NCBI RefSeq assembly: GCF_013778325.1
Contig: NZ_JACEIB010000002.1
Coordinates: 62,001 to 126,000, forward strand
Direction of reading: 5' to 3'
Length of the DNA stretch: 64,000 bases
Origin: Sphingomonas chungangi
GTDB taxonomy: Bacteria; Pseudomonadota; Alphaproteobacteria; Sphingomonadales; Sphingomonadaceae
Every line of letters starts with the position of its first letter. Positions within the stretch are counted from its first letter, which is position 1. Made by a program: the position numbers and the translations under genes. Shown piece by piece: positions 16,955 to 24,859 of this stretch. The notes below the pieces were generated by a model that searched no databases, had not been told where the DNA came from, and saw nothing but the letters and a program-made list of their open reading frames with translations.

Positions 16955-17562
16955 TAGCCCATCAGGCTGAGCACTTCCTGTCGGCTGCGCTCGTCGTCGC
17001 GGAACACGCCGAGCATCCGGCTTGTCACCATGCCGACGCCGGGCGTGCGCACGCCGCGTGCTGTCATGCAGGCGTGGCTCGCCTCGATCACCACGGCGAC
17101 GCCGGCCGGCTGGAGCTTCTCCCAGATGCAGTCCGCCACCTCGGCGGTAAGGCGCTCCTGCACCTGCAGCCGCCGCGCGAAGCCCTGTAGCACGCGCGCC
17201 AGCTTGGAGATGCCGACCACCCGGTCCTTCGGCAGATAGGCGATCGACGCCTTGCCGATGATCGGCGCCATGTGATGCTCGCAATGCGACTGGAAGGGGA
17301 TGTCCTTCAGCAGCACCACGTCGTCGTAACCGCCCACTTCCTCGAAGGTGCGGGCGAGGTGATGGCCGGGATCGTCCGCATAGCCCGCGCAATATTCCTT
17401 CCAGGCCCGTGCGACGCGCTTGGGTGTGTCGAGCAGGCCCTCGCGGGTGGGATCGTCGCCCGACCAGCGGATCAGCGTGCGGATCGCGTCCGCCACTTCG
17501 TCCGGCACCGGGATCTTGGCTTCGTCGGCGAACAGGTCGCCGTCCTCGGGATCGTGCGTCAT
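16951..17562 (-). CDS. folE: GTP cyclohydrolase I
   Basis: Converts GTP to 7,8-dihydroneopterin triphosphate, the first step of folate (and pterin) synthesis, in the cytoplasm as a homodecamer. About 203 residues. Zinc ligands C94 and H97 (SHCEHHMAP) and C165 (SHACMTARGV) are all present. The substrate-site stretch KDRVVGISKLARV is intact. The start at 17562 (MTHDPEDG) is preferred over an in-frame upstream Met that adds a poorly conserved leader. It is a single gene, convergent with the TadG-like gene and 96 bases downstream of wrbA. Confidence 0.96.
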   Translation of the reverse strand: MTHDPEDGDLFADEAKIPVPDEVADAIRTLIRWSGDDPTREGLLDTPKRVARAWKEYCAGYADDPGHHLARTFEEVGGYDDVVLLKDIPFQSHCEHHMAPIIGKASIAYLPKDRVVGISKLARVLQGFARRLQVQERLTAEVADCIWEKLQPAGVAVVIEASHACMTARGVRTPGVGMVTSRMLGVFRDDERSRQEVLSLMGY

Positions 17563-17658
17563 GCTGCGCGATGTGGAGGCTCGGGCCGCCTGGCACAATA
17601 AAGAAAAGGGTGGCGACCCGGAAGGATCGCCACCCGGACACGCAACGCTACCGAAAAC

Positions 17659-18258
17659 TCAGCCGTGCAGCTTTGCCGCGGTCTCGGCGACCAGCTTGCC
17701 CTGGAAGCGGGCGGCGTCGAGCTCTTCGGCGTGCGGCTGGCGCGAGCCGTCGGCCCCCGCAATCGTCGTCGCGCCGTAGGGCGCGCCGCCCTTCACCTCG
17801 TCGGTGCCCATCTGGCCCTGGAAGCTGTAGGGCAGGCCGACGATGACCAGCCCGAAATGCAGCAGGTTGGTGATGATCGAGAAGAGCGTCGTCTCCTGCC
17901 CGCCATGCTGGCTGCCGGTGGAGGTGAAGGCCGCGCCGACCTTGCCGTTGAGCTTGCCTGCTGCCCACAGGCCACCCGCCTGATCGAGGAACGCCGCCAT
18001 CTGCGAGGACATGCGGCCGAAGCGCGTGCCCGTGCCGACGATGATCGCGTCGTAATCCGCCAACTCGGCGATGGTGGCGACCGGGGCCTTCTGGTCCAGT
18101 TTGAAGTGCGCGCCCCTGGCGATCTCCTCGGGCACCGTCTCGGGCACGCGGCGGATCGCCACCTCGGCGCCACCGGCGCGCGCGCCCTCGGCCATCGCCT
18201 CGGCCATCTGCTCGATGTGGCCGTAGGAGGAATAATAGAGGACCAGAACCTTCGCCAT
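17659..18258 (-). CDS. wrbA: NAD(P)H:quinone oxidoreductase (WrbA family flavoprotein)
   Basis: Two-electron reduction of quinones with FMN, protecting against redox cycling, in the cytoplasm as a tetramer. 199 residues, as usual. Flavodoxin-like phosphate loop [12 protein letters not shown] at the N-terminus; [19 protein letters not shown] and [12 protein letters not shown] are WrbA hallmarks. The start at 18258 has GGGAGA 5-10 bases upstream. It is a single gene between tRNA-Arg and folE. Confidence 0.94.
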   Translation of the reverse strand: MAKVLVLYYSSYGHIEQMAEAMAEGARAGGAEVAIRRVPETVPEEIARGAHFKLDQKAPVATIAELADYDAIIVGTGTRFGRMSSQMAAFLDQAGGLWAAGKLNGKVGAAFTSTGSQHGGQETTLFSIITNLLHFGLVIVGLPYSFQGQMGTDEVKGGAPYGATTIAGADGSRQPHAEELDAARFQGKLVAETAAKLHG

Positions 18259-18377
18259 GATCGTGTCTCCCGAATTTGCTCGCCCGAAGGCGCTGAACAC
18301 GGAGGCGATCTAGCGATCCCGGTCATGGGCTGGGACCCGGATAAAACAGGATCGAACGTTCGAGATTCTGGAAAAGT

Positions 18378-18454
18378 TGGTGGCCCCAGAGGGATTCGAA
18401 CCCCCGACCTGCGGTTTAGGAAACCGTCGCTCTATCCTGCTGAGCTATGGAGCC
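18378..18454 (-). tRNA. tRNA-Arg (anticodon CCT)
   Basis: On the minus strand the acceptor stem GGCTCCA pairs with TGGGGCC. The D arm (GCTC...GAGC), the anticodon loop TTCCTAA with anticodon CCT, and the T arm with GGTTCGAATCC are all present, and CCA is encoded at 18378-18380. It reads AGG codons. No integrase lies nearby. Confidence 0.95.
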
Positions 18455-18492
18455 ACTCCGGCGCGGAGCGTTAGGCGAGCCGCTCCGAACGG

Positions 18493-18909
18493 TCAATTGT
18501 CGCGCGCCGGGTCCCGCACCGGGAAGGGCAAGGGCGCGACCGGAACGCCTTCCTCTATGAGCTTCTTCGCCTCGGTAGGCGTGGCCTGACCGTGGATCAG
18601 CCGCTCCTCGGAATCGCCGGCGTGGATCGCGCGCGCTTCCGACGCGAAGCGGTCGCCGACATCCTCGGATTTCGCCAGCATCCGGCGCTGCGCCATCATC
18701 ATCGCCTGCATCACCTGCTTGGGATCGGGCGCGGCGTTGCTGCGGGTGCCGGAAATGCGCGGAGCCATCGGCGCCTTGTCCACTGCGCCGTCTCCGCAGA
18801 TCGGGCAGGAGACGAGCTTGCGCGCACGCTGGTCGTCATAGTCGGCCTGGCTGCCGAACCACGCTTCGAACACGTGGCCGCCCGCGCAGGCGAGGTCGAA
18901 GACGATCAT
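18493..18909 (-). CDS. DUF1178 family protein
   Basis: 138 residues of unknown function. The N-terminus MIVFDLACAGGHVFEAWFGS and the CPICG knuckle at about residues 34-38 suggest a small zinc-ribbon-like module. The middle has a run of Met (QVMQAMMMAQRRML), and the end EEGVPVAPLPFPVRD is family-typical. It overlaps the upstream nitrilase gene by ATGA (18906-18909), so translation is coupled. The gene order nitrilase-DUF1178, with glutaredoxin upstream, is common in alphaproteobacteria. Confidence 0.88.
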   Translation of the reverse strand: MIVFDLACAGGHVFEAWFGSQADYDDQRARKLVSCPICGDGAVDKAPMAPRISGTRSNAAPDPKQVMQAMMMAQRRMLAKSEDVGDRFASEARAIHAGDSEERLIHGQATPTEAKKLIEEGVPVAPLPFPVRDPARDN

Positions 18910-19733
18910 GCCCGCGCGACCTCGGGGATCGGACGGCGATGCTTCAGCGCGGGGATACGCGTGCGGATGTCGTGGAGCTTCGCCAGATCGATCTCCGCGA
19001 AGCCCACACCGGGCGTCTCGCCCATGTCGAGCAGCACCTCGCCCCACGGATCGATCACCAGCGAGTGGCCGTAGGTGGAGCGGCCGTCCTCGTGCGTGCC
19101 GGTTTGCGCCGCGGCAATGACGAAGCAGCCTGCCTCGATGGCGCGGGCGCGAAGCAGGACGTGCCAGTGCGCCTGCCCGGTCGGTAAGGTAAAGGCGGCG
19201 GGCGCGGCGAGAATTTCGGCCCCGGCATCGCTCAGCGCGCGGTAGAGATCGGGGAAACGCATGTCGTAGCAGATCGAGAGACCGAGGCGACCGGCTGGCG
19301 TCGCCGCCACCACCGCTCCCTCGCCCGGCGCATAAGCCGCCGATTCCCGCCAGCTCTCGCCGGTCGGCAGATCGACATCGAACAGATGGAGCTTGTCGTA
19401 GCGCGCCCGGACCGCGCCCGCATCGTCGATCAGGAAGCCGCGATTGACGTAACGGATCTCCTCCCCTCCCGGCCGCAGCGCAAGCGATCCGAGATGCACC
19501 CACAAGCCGAGCCGGGCAGCCGCCTCGCGCGCGGCTATAAGCACCCGGTCCTCGTCCTCGCCCACGATCGAGCCGGCCGCACGCTTGCGGTCGCGATCGA
19601 GCAGGCCGGTCATCTCGGGGGTGAACAGCATCGCCGCCCCGCCCGCCCTCGCCGCCTCCATGCCCGCTACGAGCGCGGCGCCGTTGGCGGCGGGATCGAT
19701 CCCGCTGGTCATCTGAAGGATTGCGACGCGCAT
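18906..19733 (-). CDS. Carbon-nitrogen hydrolase, probably deaminated glutathione amidase (Nit1 type)
   Basis: 275 residues of the nitrilase superfamily. The catalytic triad is readable: E40 (FTPEMTG), K114 (YDKLHLFD), C155 (LSICYDMRF). The C-terminal STYGHSLVIDPWGEVL and the closing IPALKHRRP resemble Nit1 proteins, which remove faulty deaminated glutathione. The neighbouring glutaredoxin gene fits a glutathione-linked role, but the substrate remains inferred. Other omega-amidases are possible. It starts 4 bases after the grxC stop. Confidence 0.85.
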   Translation of the reverse strand: MRVAILQMTSGIDPAANGAALVAGMEAARAGGAAMLFTPEMTGLLDRDRKRAAGSIVGEDEDRVLIAAREAAARLGLWVHLGSLALRPGGEEIRYVNRGFLIDDAGAVRARYDKLHLFDVDLPTGESWRESAAYAPGEGAVVAATPAGRLGLSICYDMRFPDLYRALSDAGAEILAAPAAFTLPTGQAHWHVLLRARAIEAGCFVIAAAQTGTHEDGRSTYGHSLVIDPWGEVLLDMGETPGVGFAEIDLAKLHDIRTRIPALKHRRPIPEVARA

Positions 19734-19737
19734 CGGC

Positions 19738-19995
19738 TCAGGCAGCCAGCAGCCTGTCCAGATCGCCCGAGGCGTTCAGCGCGGCGAGATCGTCCGATCC
19801 GCCGATGTGCCTGCCGTCGATGAAGATCGAGGGGACGGTCGTGTGATTCGGCGCCCGCTCCAGCATTTCCTTGCGGTCGGGGCCACCCATGGTGATGTCG
19901 ATCTCCTTGAAGTCGATGCCCTTCTCGCCGAGCAGCGCCTTGGCGCGCGCGCAATAGGGGCAGAACATCTTGGTGTACATCTCGACCTTGGGCAC
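19738..19995 (-). CDS. grxC: Glutaredoxin 3
   Basis: 85 residues, one thioredoxin fold. The dithiol active site CPYC (MFCPYCARAKALL) is near the N-terminus, the cis-Pro loop is HTTVPSIFIDG, and the GSH-binding motif is HIGGSDDLAAL. It reduces protein or glutathione mixed disulfides using glutathione. It is the first gene of a tight unit with the nitrilase and DUF1178 genes. A short gap separates it from comF upstream on the same strand. Confidence 0.95.
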   Translation of the reverse strand: MPKVEMYTKMFCPYCARAKALLGEKGIDFKEIDITMGGPDRKEMLERAPNHTTVPSIFIDGRHIGGSDDLAALNASGDLDRLLAA

Positions 19996-20043
19996 GGGGA
20001 AGCTCCTTCGTTTCCACCGAACTGTGGATGCGTCACGCGATTG

Positions 20044-20796
20044 TCAACGTTGCGCCTCGTCCTCGCGGAGCACGCGCGCCCAGCAAAGAAGCCGAACCTC
20101 CGCTGCGCCCGCGCGCTTGAGCGCCCTGGCGCAGGCATCAGCGGTGGCACCGCTGGTATAGACGTCGTCGACCAGCAGGATGGTGCGGCCCCTCACCATC
20201 GCCTTGTCCGCGACCGCGAAGACGCCCGCCACCGCCTTGGCGCGGGCCTTGCGGCCGAGGCCGCGGAGCACCGGCGTCGCCTTGGTGCGCACCAGCAGGT
20301 CGGGGCTGCAGGCCAGGCCCGATCGCTCGGCCACGCCGCGCGCGATCAGCAGCGCCTGGTTGTAGCCGCGCGACCACAGTCGCCAGCGATGCAGCGGCAC
20401 AGGCACCAGCAAGGAGCCCGGCGGCGCATCGCCCACCAGCCGCGCCATGTGATAGGCCATCGTGCGCGCGACGCCCGGCCGGCCGCCATATTTGAGACGC
20501 AGCGCCACCGTCCGCGCGACGTCGCCATAGGCAACGGCGGCGGCAGCGCGATCGAAGGCCGGCGGATGGGCGTGGCAGGCCCCGCACAGCGCTTCATCTC
20601 CGAGGTCATGTGGCAGCGGCACGGCGCAGCGCGCGCAGGCGGGTGGTCCGAGAAACTCCAGCGCCTGCCAGCAGTCGACGCAAAAGCGGTGATCGCCATC
20701 GACGATCAGCCCGCAGCCCGGGCAGCGCGGCGGCAGCACGAAATCGAGGCTCGCCCCCCAGGCGGACCGAAGCAGACGCGTCGCGGTGGCGGCCAT
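20044..20796 (-). CDS. comF: ComF family phosphoribosyltransferase-like protein
   Basis: 250 residues. The N-terminal zinc-finger cysteines are C25, C28, C39 and C42 (RCPGCG...FCVDC), with a second cluster CARC...CGAC. The PRPP-binding loop is VDDVYTSGAT at 209-218. ComF homologues take part in DNA uptake or single-strand DNA handling in competent bacteria; the exact role in alphaproteobacteria is unsettled. The ATG at 20796 has AAGGGG upstream, and longer in-frame starts overlap the divergent methyltransferase gene. The two divergent starts are only 42 bases apart. Confidence 0.9.
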   Translation of the reverse strand: MAATATRLLRSAWGASLDFVLPPRCPGCGLIVDGDHRFCVDCWQALEFLGPPACARCAVPLPHDLGDEALCGACHAHPPAFDRAAAAVAYGDVARTVALRLKYGGRPGVARTMAYHMARLVGDAPPGSLLVPVPLHRWRLWSRGYNQALLIARGVAERSGLACSPDLLVRTKATPVLRGLGRKARAKAVAGVFAVADKAMVRGRTILLVDDVYTSGATADACARALKRAGAAEVRLLCWARVLREDEAQR

Positions 20797-20838
20797 GCAC
20801 CCCTTGTCCGCCGCAGGCGCACGTTGCACAAGCCCGGC

Positions 20839-21702
20839 ATGAATTCCCCGCTTCCCGAACCGTTCGATCGACGCCGCCGCCGCGCGCGCCGGGACCGGGC
20901 GCTTTCCCGCTTCGCCCATCACGGCTTTCTCACCCATCACATGGCGGACGAACTACTGGCTCGGCTCGAGGCGGTCGATCGACGCTTCGGGCGCGCCCTC
21001 GTCATTGGTGCGGGTGACGATCGACTGGCGGCGGCGCTGGAGGCCAAGGGCATGACGGTGATCGTCGCCGAAGCCGGCTTCGCCGCCGCCCGGGCCGCCG
21101 GTGGGGTGCAATGCGACGAGGATCGCCTGCCCTTTGCCGATGGGGCGTTCGATCTGGTGATGTCGACGGGCGTGCTCGACAGCGTCAACGACCTCCCCGG
21201 CGCGCTGGTGCTGGCGCGTCGCGTGCTCCAGCCCGACGGGTTGTTCATGGCCGGCTTTTTGGGCGCCGGCAGCCTGCCCAGGCTGCGCGCGGCAATGCTG
21301 CAAGCGGATTTCGCCGGCGGCGGCGGGGTCGCGGCGCGCATCCATCCGCAGATCGACGTGCGATCGGCCGGAGACCTGCTGGCGCGCGCCGGCTTCGCGC
21401 TGCCGGTTTCGGACGGCGAGGCTTTGGAGGCGCGTTACCGCGATCTCGGCGGGCTGCTGGCGGACCTTCGCTTCGGGGCGCAGGGGGGCGTGCTGGCGGG
21501 CACTCGCCCTCCGCTCAGTCGCATCCAGGCGGCAGCGGCACATGGCGCCTTCCTGGCGGAAGCCGACGAGGATGGCCGAGTCACCGAGACGTTCGAGATC
21601 GTCTATCTGATCGGATGGGCGCCCGACGAATCGCAGCCGAAGCCCGCGCGGCGCGGAAGCGCGGTCGCGTCGCTGGCGAGCGCGCTGAAGGCGAAAAGCT
21701 AG
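20839..21702 (+). CDS. Class I SAM-dependent methyltransferase (BioC/NDUFAF5-like)
   Basis: 287 residues. It opens with [20 protein letters not shown], the N-terminal pattern of the mitochondrial NDUFAF5 family. A Rossmann start ALVIGAGDDRLAAAL, an acidic motif (VIVAEAGF) and FDLVMSTGVLDSVNDLPG follow. The usual glycine-rich loop is slightly altered (GAGDD rather than GCGxG). NDUFAF5 relatives modify a complex I subunit Arg, and BioC methylates malonyl-ACP, so either role is possible. This position beside comF and grxC is frequent in alphaproteobacteria. Its stop overlaps that of the convergent mutT gene. Confidence 0.82.
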   Translation: MNSPLPEPFDRRRRRARRDRALSRFAHHGFLTHHMADELLARLEAVDRRFGRALVIGAGDDRLAAALEAKGMTVIVAEAGFAAARAAGGVQCDEDRLPFADGAFDLVMSTGVLDSVNDLPGALVLARRVLQPDGLFMAGFLGAGSLPRLRAAMLQADFAGGGGVAARIHPQIDVRSAGDLLARAGFALPVSDGEALEARYRDLGGLLADLRFGAQGGVLAGTRPPLSRIQAAAAHGAFLAEADEDGRVTETFEIVYLIGWAPDESQPKPARRGSAVASLASALKAKS

Positions 21703-22106
21703 ACCAGCGCTTCCAGCAGCCCGATCAGCGGTCGATCGGGCGCCGGCATGTCGAGGCGGTGCAGTTCCACCGGCCGCACCCATTTGAGCGCCGCCGCTTC
21801 CAGCGGTTGCGGCAGGCCCTTCCACTTGCGGCAGACGTGGAGCAGCAGGAGAAGGTGTCGCTCTCCCAGCGGCTCGCTGGCGAAGGCGGCGGGGGCGAGG
21901 CAGGCCGCCTCGACATCGATGCCCAGTTCCTCGCGCAATTCGCGGATCAGCGCGGCGGCCGGCGTTTCACCGGCTTCGATCTTACCGCCGGGAAACTCCC
22001 AAAGCCCCTTGAGCGCACCGCTCGATCGCTGCTGGACCAGCACACGCCCATCCGCGTCGATCAGCGCGACGGCTGAAACCAGCAGCAAAGGCGAAAAGGC
22101 ATCCAT
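21699..22106 (-). CDS. mutT: MutT-type Nudix hydrolase (8-oxo-dGTP diphosphatase)
   Basis: 135 residues. The full Nudix box spans residues 41-63, starting GKIEAGETPAAALIRELREE and ending LGI, and matches GX5EX7REUXEEXGU. FPGG and KGLWEFPGGK before it are MutT-like. It hydrolyses oxidised dGTP to limit AT-to-CG transversions. Single gene on its strand. Upstream lies a long perfect inverted repeat. Confidence 0.92.
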   Translation of the reverse strand: MDAFSPLLLVSAVALIDADGRVLVQQRSSGALKGLWEFPGGKIEAGETPAAALIRELREELGIDVEAACLAPAAFASEPLGERHLLLLLHVCRKWKGLPQPLEAAALKWVRPVELHRLDMPAPDRPLIGLLEALV

Positions 22107-22135
22107 CGGCTAAAGTCCCATTCGGTCAGGCCGCA

Positions 22136-22205
22136 CCGGCCCGCTCCCCCACCCGGCCTCCCAAACAGCGTATCCTAAATGGGAGGCCGGGTGGGGGCGG
22201 GCCGG
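22136..22205. repeat. Long inverted repeat with 16-base loop
   Basis: The left arm 22136-22163 (ending CACCCGGCCTCCCA) and the right arm 22180-22205 (starting TGGGAGGCCGGGTG) are complementary with a single unpaired base in the left arm. The hairpin is strong, lies between the divergent mutT and pilin genes and has no T-tract. The family differs from the CCGTTCG repeats. Confidence 0.85.
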
Positions 22206-22315
22206 TGACGATAAGAATGCGCTCTTTTCGCGCATTCTCGAAAGGCCACTAAACCTTCGTTAAGCCAAAACGAATAGTCCCGAATCGGGAACGTGGAATT
22301 TGACAGGGGACGTGT

Positions 22316-22492
22316 GTGCGCAAGATTCGGGAGCTCGCGCGCGATCAGAAAGGCGGGACGCTCATCGAATATGGGCTGATCCTCGCCCTGATATTCGTCG
22401 TGATGATGGTGGCGGTCCACGCGCTGGCGATCCAGGTCGTCGGCACGATCAATCACGTCAAGAACGAGGTCGTCAACGCCAGTGCTGTTTAA
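22316..22492 (+). CDS. Flp-type prepilin-like protein (GTG start)
   Basis: 58 residues from the GTG at 22316, preceded by AGGGGA at 22305-22310. The basic leader VRKIRELARDQKG is followed by GTLIEYGLILALIF, the type IVb pilin signature G/xxxxEY. Cleavage would fall after Gly13. The hydrophobic helix holds unusual polar or bulky residues (VVMMVAVHALAIQVV), and the short tail ends KNEVVNASAV. It lies 139 bases upstream of a canonical Flp pilin and is clearly divergent from it. It is probably a minor pilin or pseudopilin of the same pilus. Confidence 0.78.
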   Translation: MRKIRELARDQKGGTLIEYGLILALIFVVMMVAVHALAIQVVGTINHVKNEVVNASAV

Positions 22493-22631
22493 TGTCGCGT
22501 TTACGATAGATTCTTCGTTTTCCGCTTCTCCACTTAAACATTTAGCAACCCCGTTCCGCTTAAACCCAGTCTTGCCGAGCCCAAGGGGGCAAAGCCGGGT
22601 AGTGTTACGGACGAAGACGTAGGAGAATTTC

Positions 22632-22796
22632 ATGCGCAAGTTTCTGAAGAACAACAAGGGCGCCACCGCGATCGAGTACGGCCTGATCGCCGCCCTCATC
22701 GCCGTTGCCGCGATTTCCGCGATGTCGGCCCTCGGCACGAAGCTGAAGAACACCTTCACCAACGTGTCGACCGCGATGAGCTCGACCGTCTCGTAA
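22632..22796 (+). CDS. flp: Flp family type IVb pilin
   Basis: 54 residues with AGGAGA at 22621-22626. Leader MRKFLKNNKG, then ATAIEYGLIAALIAVAAIS, the classical Flp prepilin, cut after Gly10 by the TadV/CpaA peptidase. The mature pilin is about 44 residues, ending SSTVS. It should form the Flp/Tad adhesive pilus fibre. No peptidase or assembly genes follow; instead a clear terminator ends the transcript at once, as is usual for highly expressed flp genes. Confidence 0.93.
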   Translation: MRKFLKNNKGATAIEYGLIAALIAVAAISAMSALGTKLKNTFTNVSTAMSSTVS

Positions 22797-22825
22797 GAGA
22801 CGATCTAACTCAGATCGAATGCGGC

Positions 22826-22864
22826 GGGCGGCGTATCCTCGGATACGCCGCCCGTTTCGCGTTT
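22826..22864 (+). terminator. Intrinsic terminator after flp
   Basis: The perfect 13-base stem GGGCGGCGTATCC (22826-22838) pairs with GGATACGCCGCCC (22841-22853), followed by GTTTCGCGTTT. The T-tract is weak but the stem is very stable. Confidence 0.75.
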
Positions 22865-22881
22865 GGGGTATTCAATCCACC

Positions 22882-22954
22882 TCCGTTCGGCCTGAGCGAA
22901 GTCGAAGGCCATGCGAGGCCCAGCTGCACTTCGACTTCGCTTAGTGCGAACGGA
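22882..22954. repeat. Palindromic intergenic repeat, copy 3
   Basis: Arms TCCGTTCG...CGAACGGA with inner CTGAGCGAAGTCGAAG...CTTCGACTTCGCTTAG. It sits between the convergent flp and accA genes. Confidence 0.85.
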
Positions 22955-22970
22955 CCTTGGAAGGTGAAGC

Positions 22971-23909
22971 TCAGCCGATCGCGAGGAACTTGTCGCGGCG
23001 GCGGCGGCGGACTTCCTCCGCCGCCAGCGACGTCAGCGCGTCCAGCTCCTCGCCGAGCGCCTTGCCGAGCGCAGTGACCGCCGCCTGCGCGTCGCGATGC
23101 GCGCCACCCATCGGCTCCGGGACGATGCGATCGACGATGCCGAGCTTTTCCAGATCCTGCGCGGTGATTTTCATCGCGTCGGCCGCGTCGGCCGCCTTCT
23201 CGGCAGTGCGCCACAGGATCGAGGCGCAGCCTTCGGGCGAGATCACCGAATAAACGGCATGCTCGAACATCAGCACGCGATTCGCCGCCGCCAGCGCGAT
23301 CGCGCCGCCCGATCCCCCCTCACCCACGATCGCCGACACCATCGGCACGCCAAGCGCGAGGCACGCCTCAGTGGAGCGCGCGATCGCCTCCGCTTGCCCG
23401 CGCTCCTCGGCCTGCACGCCGGGGAAGGCGCCTGAGGTGTCGACCAAAGTCACCACCGGGATGCCGAAGCGGTCGGCCAGCGCCATCAGGCGGATCGCCT
23501 TGCGATAGCCTTCGGGCTTGGCCATGCCGAAATTGTGCCTGAGGCGGGTCGCGGTGTCGTCGCCCTTCTCGTGGCCGATCACCATCACCTTGCGTCCGCC
23601 GATCCGGCCGAGCCCGCCGATGATCGCCTGGTCGTCGGCGAAGGCGCGATCGCCGGCCAGCGGCATGAAATCGTCGACGAAGCCGGCGATATAATCTTTG
23701 AGGTGCGGGCGCTGCGGATGGCGCGCGACCTGCGTCTTCTGCCACGGCGTGAGCTTCGCATAGGTGTCGCGCAGCATCTTGTCGGCCTTGGCCTCGAGCT
23801 TGCCGACCTCCGCCTCGATATCGAGCGAGCCCGAATCGGCGGTGTCGCGCAGCTCCGCCACGCGGGTTCGCAGCTCGGCGATGGGCTTTTCGAAATCGAG
23901 GAACATCAT
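22971..23909 (-). CDS. accA: Acetyl-CoA carboxylase carboxyltransferase subunit alpha
   Basis: Transfers carboxyl from carboxybiotin-BCCP to acetyl-CoA, making malonyl-CoA for fatty acid synthesis, in an A2D2 complex with AccD. About 312 residues. [13 protein letters not shown] matches the family N-terminus. The crotonase-fold core includes [51 protein letters not shown] and [10 protein letters not shown]. The ATG at 23909 is chosen over a TTG two codons earlier. It follows xerD by 11 bases on the same strand. Confidence 0.96.
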   Translation of the reverse strand: MMFLDFEKPIAELRTRVAELRDTADSGSLDIEAEVGKLEAKADKMLRDTYAKLTPWQKTQVARHPQRPHLKDYIAGFVDDFMPLAGDRAFADDQAIIGGLGRIGGRKVMVIGHEKGDDTATRLRHNFGMAKPEGYRKAIRLMALADRFGIPVVTLVDTSGAFPGVQAEERGQAEAIARSTEACLALGVPMVSAIVGEGGSGGAIALAAANRVLMFEHAVYSVISPEGCASILWRTAEKAADAADAMKITAQDLEKLGIVDRIVPEPMGGAHRDAQAAVTALGKALGEELDALTSLAAEEVRRRRRDKFLAIG

Positions 23910-23920
23910 CGGCAAGGCGA

Positions 23921-24859
23921 TTAAGGCTCCGGCTTGGCGAGGTCAACGGACGGCGAATCGGCGAGCGGGTGCCGCGCATTGACCAATTCGATCAGGCGAC
24001 GGCTGTCGACATGAGTGTAGATCTGGGTCGTGCCGATGTCGGCATGGCCCAGCATCGTCTGCAACGCTCGCAGATCGGCGCCGCCTTCCAAGAGGTGGGT
24101 GGCGAAAGCGTGGCGCAGGACGTGGGGGCTGATCCGGTCCGCCGGGATGCCTGCCTCGGCACCCAATGCGCGGATCAGCTGATAGAGGCGGACGCGGCTG
24201 AGATGGCTCTTGCCGGATGGGAAGAGCCACGGCTGGCCGGTGGGCACCAGCGCGCGCCAGCGTTCCACCGCCTGCAGGGCGCGGTCCGAGATCGGCACCA
24301 ACCGCTCGCGCCCGCCTTTGCCCTTGAGGATCAGGAACGGCTGGTTCGGCCGGATCGCGGCGCGCGGCAGCGAGACCAGCTCGGTCGCGCGCAGGCCGGA
24401 GCCGTAGAGCAATTCCACCAGCGCGGCGGCACGGATATCCTCGGGCCGGGCGGGATCGGCGCAGCGGCGATCCAGCACCTCGAAAATGCGATCGACATCG
24501 CCGTGGCTCAATACCTTGGGGAGCGAGCGGCGTACCTGCCCCCTCGGCAGCGCGGCGGAGGGATCGTCGGCGCGGTCGCCCTCATCGATCAGGAAGCGGT
24601 AGAAGCGCCGCAGAGCCGCCGATTTCCGCGCGATCGTGGCGCGGGCAAGCGTCGCCCATTCCTCGCCGAGCTTGGCCAGACCATCGGCATCGGCGATTGC
24701 AAGCTTGCCCTCCAGCAGTGCGGAGGAGGCCCGCAAATCCGTCCCATAGGCCAGCAGCGTATTACGCGAGGCCCCCGCCTCGGCCGCCAGCGCCTCAAGG
24801 AAGCGCTCGATGGCGCGCGCGTCCTCCCCCTGGGCGAACGCGGCGCCGGGCCGGCTCAC
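23921..24859 (-). CDS. xerD: Tyrosine recombinase XerD
   Basis: 312 residues. It resolves chromosome dimers at dif with XerC. An N-terminal SAM-like core-binding domain ([20 protein letters not shown]) precedes the catalytic domain. Catalytic residues readable: R157 (GSGLRATEL), K181 ([10 protein letters not shown]), H246 and R249 ([12 protein letters not shown]), H272 ([10 protein letters not shown]) and Tyr281 (IYTHVD). The normal length and the position beside accA make it the housekeeping enzyme rather than an element integrase. Its start overlaps the stop of the preceding unknown gene by ATGA. Confidence 0.93.
   Translation of the reverse strand: MSRPGAAFAQGEDARAIERFLEALAAEAGASRNTLLAYGTDLRASSALLEGKLAIADADGLAKLGEEWATLARATIARKSAALRRFYRFLIDEGDRADDPSAALPRGQVRRSLPKVLSHGDVDRIFEVLDRRCADPARPEDIRAAALVELLYGSGLRATELVSLPRAAIRPNQPFLILKGKGGRERLVPISDRALQAVERWRALVPTGQPWLFPSGKSHLSRVRLYQLIRALGAEAGIPADRISPHVLRHAFATHLLEGGADLRALQTMLGHADIGTTQIYTHVDSRRLIELVNARHPLADSPSVDLAKPEP

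Noticed and set aside
19807-20838. Long N-terminal extension of the methyltransferase
   Set aside because: It runs antisense through grxC and comF. The family N-terminus starts at 20839.
23921-24859. XerD as the integrase of a mobile island
   Set aside because: Standard length and residues, housekeeping neighbours (accA), no direct repeats or att-like site. tRNA-Arg at 18378 has no integrase near it.
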